Below are positions 62,183 through 64,000 of a DNA stretch of 64,000 bases, piece after piece (within the stretch, counting starts at the first letter, position 1; every line of letters begins with the position of its first letter). The DNA lies in assembly GCF_003610535.1 (NCBI RefSeq), contig NZ_RAPN01000001.1:3955320-4019319 (forward strand), given 5' to 3'. Origin of the DNA: Mangrovibacterium diazotrophicum (GTDB taxonomy: Bacteria > Bacteroidota > Bacteroidia > Bacteroidales > Prolixibacteraceae). The notes beneath the pieces were generated by a model, which did not search any database, had not been told where the DNA came from, and saw only the letters and a program-made list of their open reading frames with translations. The position numbers and the translations under genes were made by a program.

Positions 62183-62198
62183 TTGTCAATAAAGACAA
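62183..62198. promoter_or_regulatory. operator candidate between padC and araC
   Basis: TTGTC-AATAAA-GACAA, a perfect inverted repeat, followed 5 bp later by TTGACAAATAAGGACA, a near copy of its right part. It lies between the divergent start codons (62131 and 62241). Binding by the AraC protein or a phenolic-acid repressor is possible. Confidence 0.4.
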
Positions 62199-62240
62199 TT
62201 ACTTGACAAATAAGGACAGCGCACTATTTGGGGGTATCGA

Positions 62241-63011
62241 ATGGAAAATGGAACGATTTATACCAAGACGACCGACATTGAGCATTTGAACATGAATACC
62301 CATTTTCATGAAGCTCATCATCAGCTCATTTACATGATTAAGGGGACCCTGCGTGTTCGGGTGGCTGAAACGCAATATTTTTTGCCCGAAGGATTTATTG
62401 GCCTTGTTCCGGCTAAGGTGATGCACAGCCTGCATAGCCGCAACGAAATGGTGAAGATGTTTTTAATCTATTATCCTTCCAATCTCGAGTTGAATGAATT
62501 TACCTTATTTAATGCGAACGATTTTATTATCGAGAATTTGCGCTACCTGAGTAAGCAGGAACAGCAGATTGATCGTGTTGTCCATTCGGTATTGTTTAAT
62601 TATGCCTATTCGTTTATTGCCTTATTAAATAGGAGTGAGGAAGAACATACTTTTCCGGTTCGGGGATTGATTGCGCCCAAGAACGACCGGCTTGCCGAAA
62701 TTATGCAGTACCTGGAGCGGAATTATAGCAACCCGATAGATCTGAATACCGTTGCTAAGAAGTTTGGCTTTTCGAGCCGGAATTTAACGCGGCTGTTTAA
62801 GAAGGAAAATATCAGTTTCAACAACTATGTGAATTACATTCGTGTTGTACACGCCATTGAAATGTTTACCGATCATCATGAAAGTGTGGAAAGTGTTGCG
62901 TATGCGGTGGGCTACAGTACAGCGAGTAATTTTAGCCGCACCTTTAGAAAATATACCGGCTTTTCGCCCCGGGAGTTTATCAATGCCAATGCGACCCGGG
63001 CTATTTTTTAG
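62241..63011 (+). CDS. AraC-family transcription regulator
   Basis: A 256-residue regulator. The N-terminal half (about 5-130) is a cupin-like effector domain (THFHEAHHQLIYMIKGTLRVRV, FLPEGFIGLVP). The C-terminal half (about 155-256) has the two AraC helix-turn-helices: LNTVAKKFGFSSRNLTRLFKKE and VESVAYAVGYSTASNFSRTFRKYTGFSPREF. It is divergent from padC across 109 bp, so it is the probable activator of the padC-MBL-SDR operon, sensing a phenolic acid. The effector cannot be told from sequence. Confidence 0.93.
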   Translation: MENGTIYTKTTDIEHLNMNTHFHEAHHQLIYMIKGTLRVRVAETQYFLPEGFIGLVPAKVMHSLHSRNEMVKMFLIYYPSNLELNEFTLFNANDFIIENLRYLSKQEQQIDRVVHSVLFNYAYSFIALLNRSEEEHTFPVRGLIAPKNDRLAEIMQYLERNYSNPIDLNTVAKKFGFSSRNLTRLFKKENISFNNYVNYIRVVHAIEMFTDHHESVESVAYAVGYSTASNFSRTFRKYTGFSPREFINANATRAIF

Positions 63012-63143
63012 TGGATTGAATGTCATTCAAAAAGAAAAATCGGCCGGATAATTTGCAATAATTCACCAGTGAATACTAAAAATCGCCCGACCGATTAAAT
63101 TTCTGTGAGTTTAATTTTAAAGCAATAATGCTATTGGGGCATT

Positions 63144-64000
63144 TTATCTTTTTGTCGTAATCAGAATCACTCCGTCCTTGCCCTCTTCACCATATTTTTC
63201 GATTGCAGACTCACCTTTCAAAACGTCGATACTTTTAATGTTTTCCGGATTAATTTCTAAGCTTTTAACGTCAATATTTCCTTTGTTGACACCATCGACA
63301 ATGATTAGCGGTTTGGCACTGGCGTTTTTGGTCGATCGAATTTGAACGATTGCGGTTTCCGGAGCTCCGCTTCCAATTGCGGTGATTCTTTCGTCTTGCT
63401 TTTTGCGCTTCTTCTGCTCTTTTTTCAGTTTAATGTCGATTACCCCATCCTGCGCTTCTTGTCCGTAAAGTTCGATGCCACTTTGGGCCTTCAATACACT
63501 GATCGATTCAATGGTTTCCGGATCAATTTCGTTGATGCTGTCTACCTTTTTTCCGTCGACAATATAAAGTGGGTTTGGGCCAGGTTCCCAGTCTGCCGAA
63601 GCACCTGAATTGTTTGGGGAGAGGTTTACGGCTAATTGCTGCGGTTGTGCAACCACAATTTCCTGTTGCGCAAAGCCGGGAAAGGCAAACACCAGTGTGC
63701 TTGGAAAGCTGGCTATTTTCATGCTGAATTCTCCCTTGGTGTCCGTGATTGTGCCTACCTGTGTTCCTTTTATCAATATTGAAACACCGGCTAAAGCTTT
63801 CGTGTTGTTTTCGGTTTTTACAGTACCGCTGATCAGGTCGCCGTTTGCGCTAAGTGGTGCGGCTTCGAAGCGCTTGTTCGAGAGGATGAGCACGAGCACA
63901 GTGAGTAGCGGGAGCAACAGTAGTTGCCGCCAGATCTGTTTTTTGTTGTTTTCTGTTTCATCATAAGTATTCGGTCTTTTAGTTGTGAGCCGTTTAGGGC
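63144..64000 (-). CDS. C-terminal part of probable M56/BlaR1-type membrane protein
   Basis: The frame continues without a stop to the right edge (about 285 residues), so the true start lies outside the window. A TTG at 63917 would be the first start in the visible part but lies mid-helix. Near the edge is a charged stretch then a hydrophobic segment (LLLLPLLTVLVLIL), the last membrane helix. After it come a carboxypeptidase-regulatory-like domain (GVSILIKGTQVGTITDTKGEF) and two plug-like repeats (IVDGKKVDSINEIDPETIES and IVDGVNKGNIDVKSLEINPE, each ending DGVIDI or DGVILITTK). Such tails are seen on M56/BlaR1-type peptidases of Bacteroidota; the peptidase part is not visible. Confidence 0.7.
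   Translation of the reverse strand, partial: PKRLTTKRPNTYDETENNKKQIWRQLLLLPLLTVLVLILSNKRFEAAPLSANGDLISGTVKTENNTKALAGVSILIKGTQVGTITDTKGEFSMKIASFPSTLVFAFPGFAQQEIVVAQPQQLAVNLSPNNSGASADWEPGPNPLYIVDGKKVDSINEIDPETIESISVLKAQSGIELYGQEAQDGVIDIKLKKEQKKRKKQDERITAIGSGAPETAIVQIRSTKNASAKPLIIVDGVNKGNIDVKSLEINPENIKSIDVLKGESAIEKYGEEGKDGVILITTKR

Noticed and set aside
63016-63030. TTGAATG-T-CATTCAA palindrome after the AraC gene
   Set aside because: It lies between convergent genes with only a short T-run on the minus strand; too weak to call a terminator.
63144-63917. Complete gene starting at a TTG at 63917
   Set aside because: The frame is open beyond it to the window edge and the TTG lies in the middle of a membrane helix, so the gene is cut by the edge.

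Overview
The window looks like a chromosomal segment of a member of the Bacteroidota, plausibly the Bacteroidales/Marinilabiliales side. The evidence is two SusC/SusD nutrient-uptake pairs, a gliding-motility GldB lipoprotein, a fused MurF-Alr protein, a FISUMP-domain lipoprotein, many SPII lipoproteins, and promoters of the Bacteroidota type (-33 TTTG, -7 TAnnTTTG). The lineage below phylum level is an inference. No rRNA, tRNA, CRISPR array, insertion sequence or prophage was seen.

Layout. 1-3896 (minus): the SusC receptor of one uptake locus and the start of its SusD partner, which runs off the left edge. 4269-10650: housekeeping block (YjjG-like phosphatase, rsmI, a Pro/Glu-rich unknown, tdk, murF-alr, plsC). 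10829-15426: a sulfur-related block made of a LysR regulator, a YeiH-family exporter, and a four-domain CoA-disulfide reductase/rhodanese/TusA/DsrE protein. 15722-20247: secreted proteins, a DUF1080 protein, a GNAT acetyltransferase and a PhnA-family zinc protein, with a striking phased repeat array between the last two. 20339-22891: a large secreted metzincin-like protease. 23004-27431: a second SusC/SusD pair. 28077-28856: an unknown lipoprotein.

28960-44549 (minus) is the most unusual part. It is seven consecutive genes: ABC ATPase, ABC-2 permease fused to an M1-peptidase-like domain, TolC-type outer membrane factor, membrane-fusion lipoprotein, an RND pump, a second RND pump fused to six or so extra membrane segments and an ABC ATPase, and a last ABC-2 permease. 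The spacing tightens along the array and the last genes touch or overlap, so the group reads as one operon combining proton-driven RND and ATP-driven ABC transport.

44833-56918: an outer membrane barrel, an MscS channel, a two-component system (RprX/RprY-like) facing a secreted protein across a shared phased-repeat region, a lipid A deacylase-like barrel, gldB, a duplicated secreted protein, a PorT-like barrel, nadE and a Crp/Fnr regulator. 57378-59267: a secreted Gfo/Idh/MocA oxidoreductase and ppnP. 59457-59680 holds a promoter and two tandem terminators with no gene, a likely small RNA. 59863-63011: a phenolic-acid module (padC, an MBL-fold hydrolase and an SDR dehydrogenase, facing an AraC regulator). 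63144-64000: the C-terminal part of what is probably an M56/BlaR1-type membrane protein that runs off the right edge.

Main points for a second look are the RND-ABC fusion operon, the candidate small RNA, two helically phased direct-repeat arrays at divergent promoters, degenerate 7-bp repeats in several gaps, and a number of clear palindromic operator candidates.
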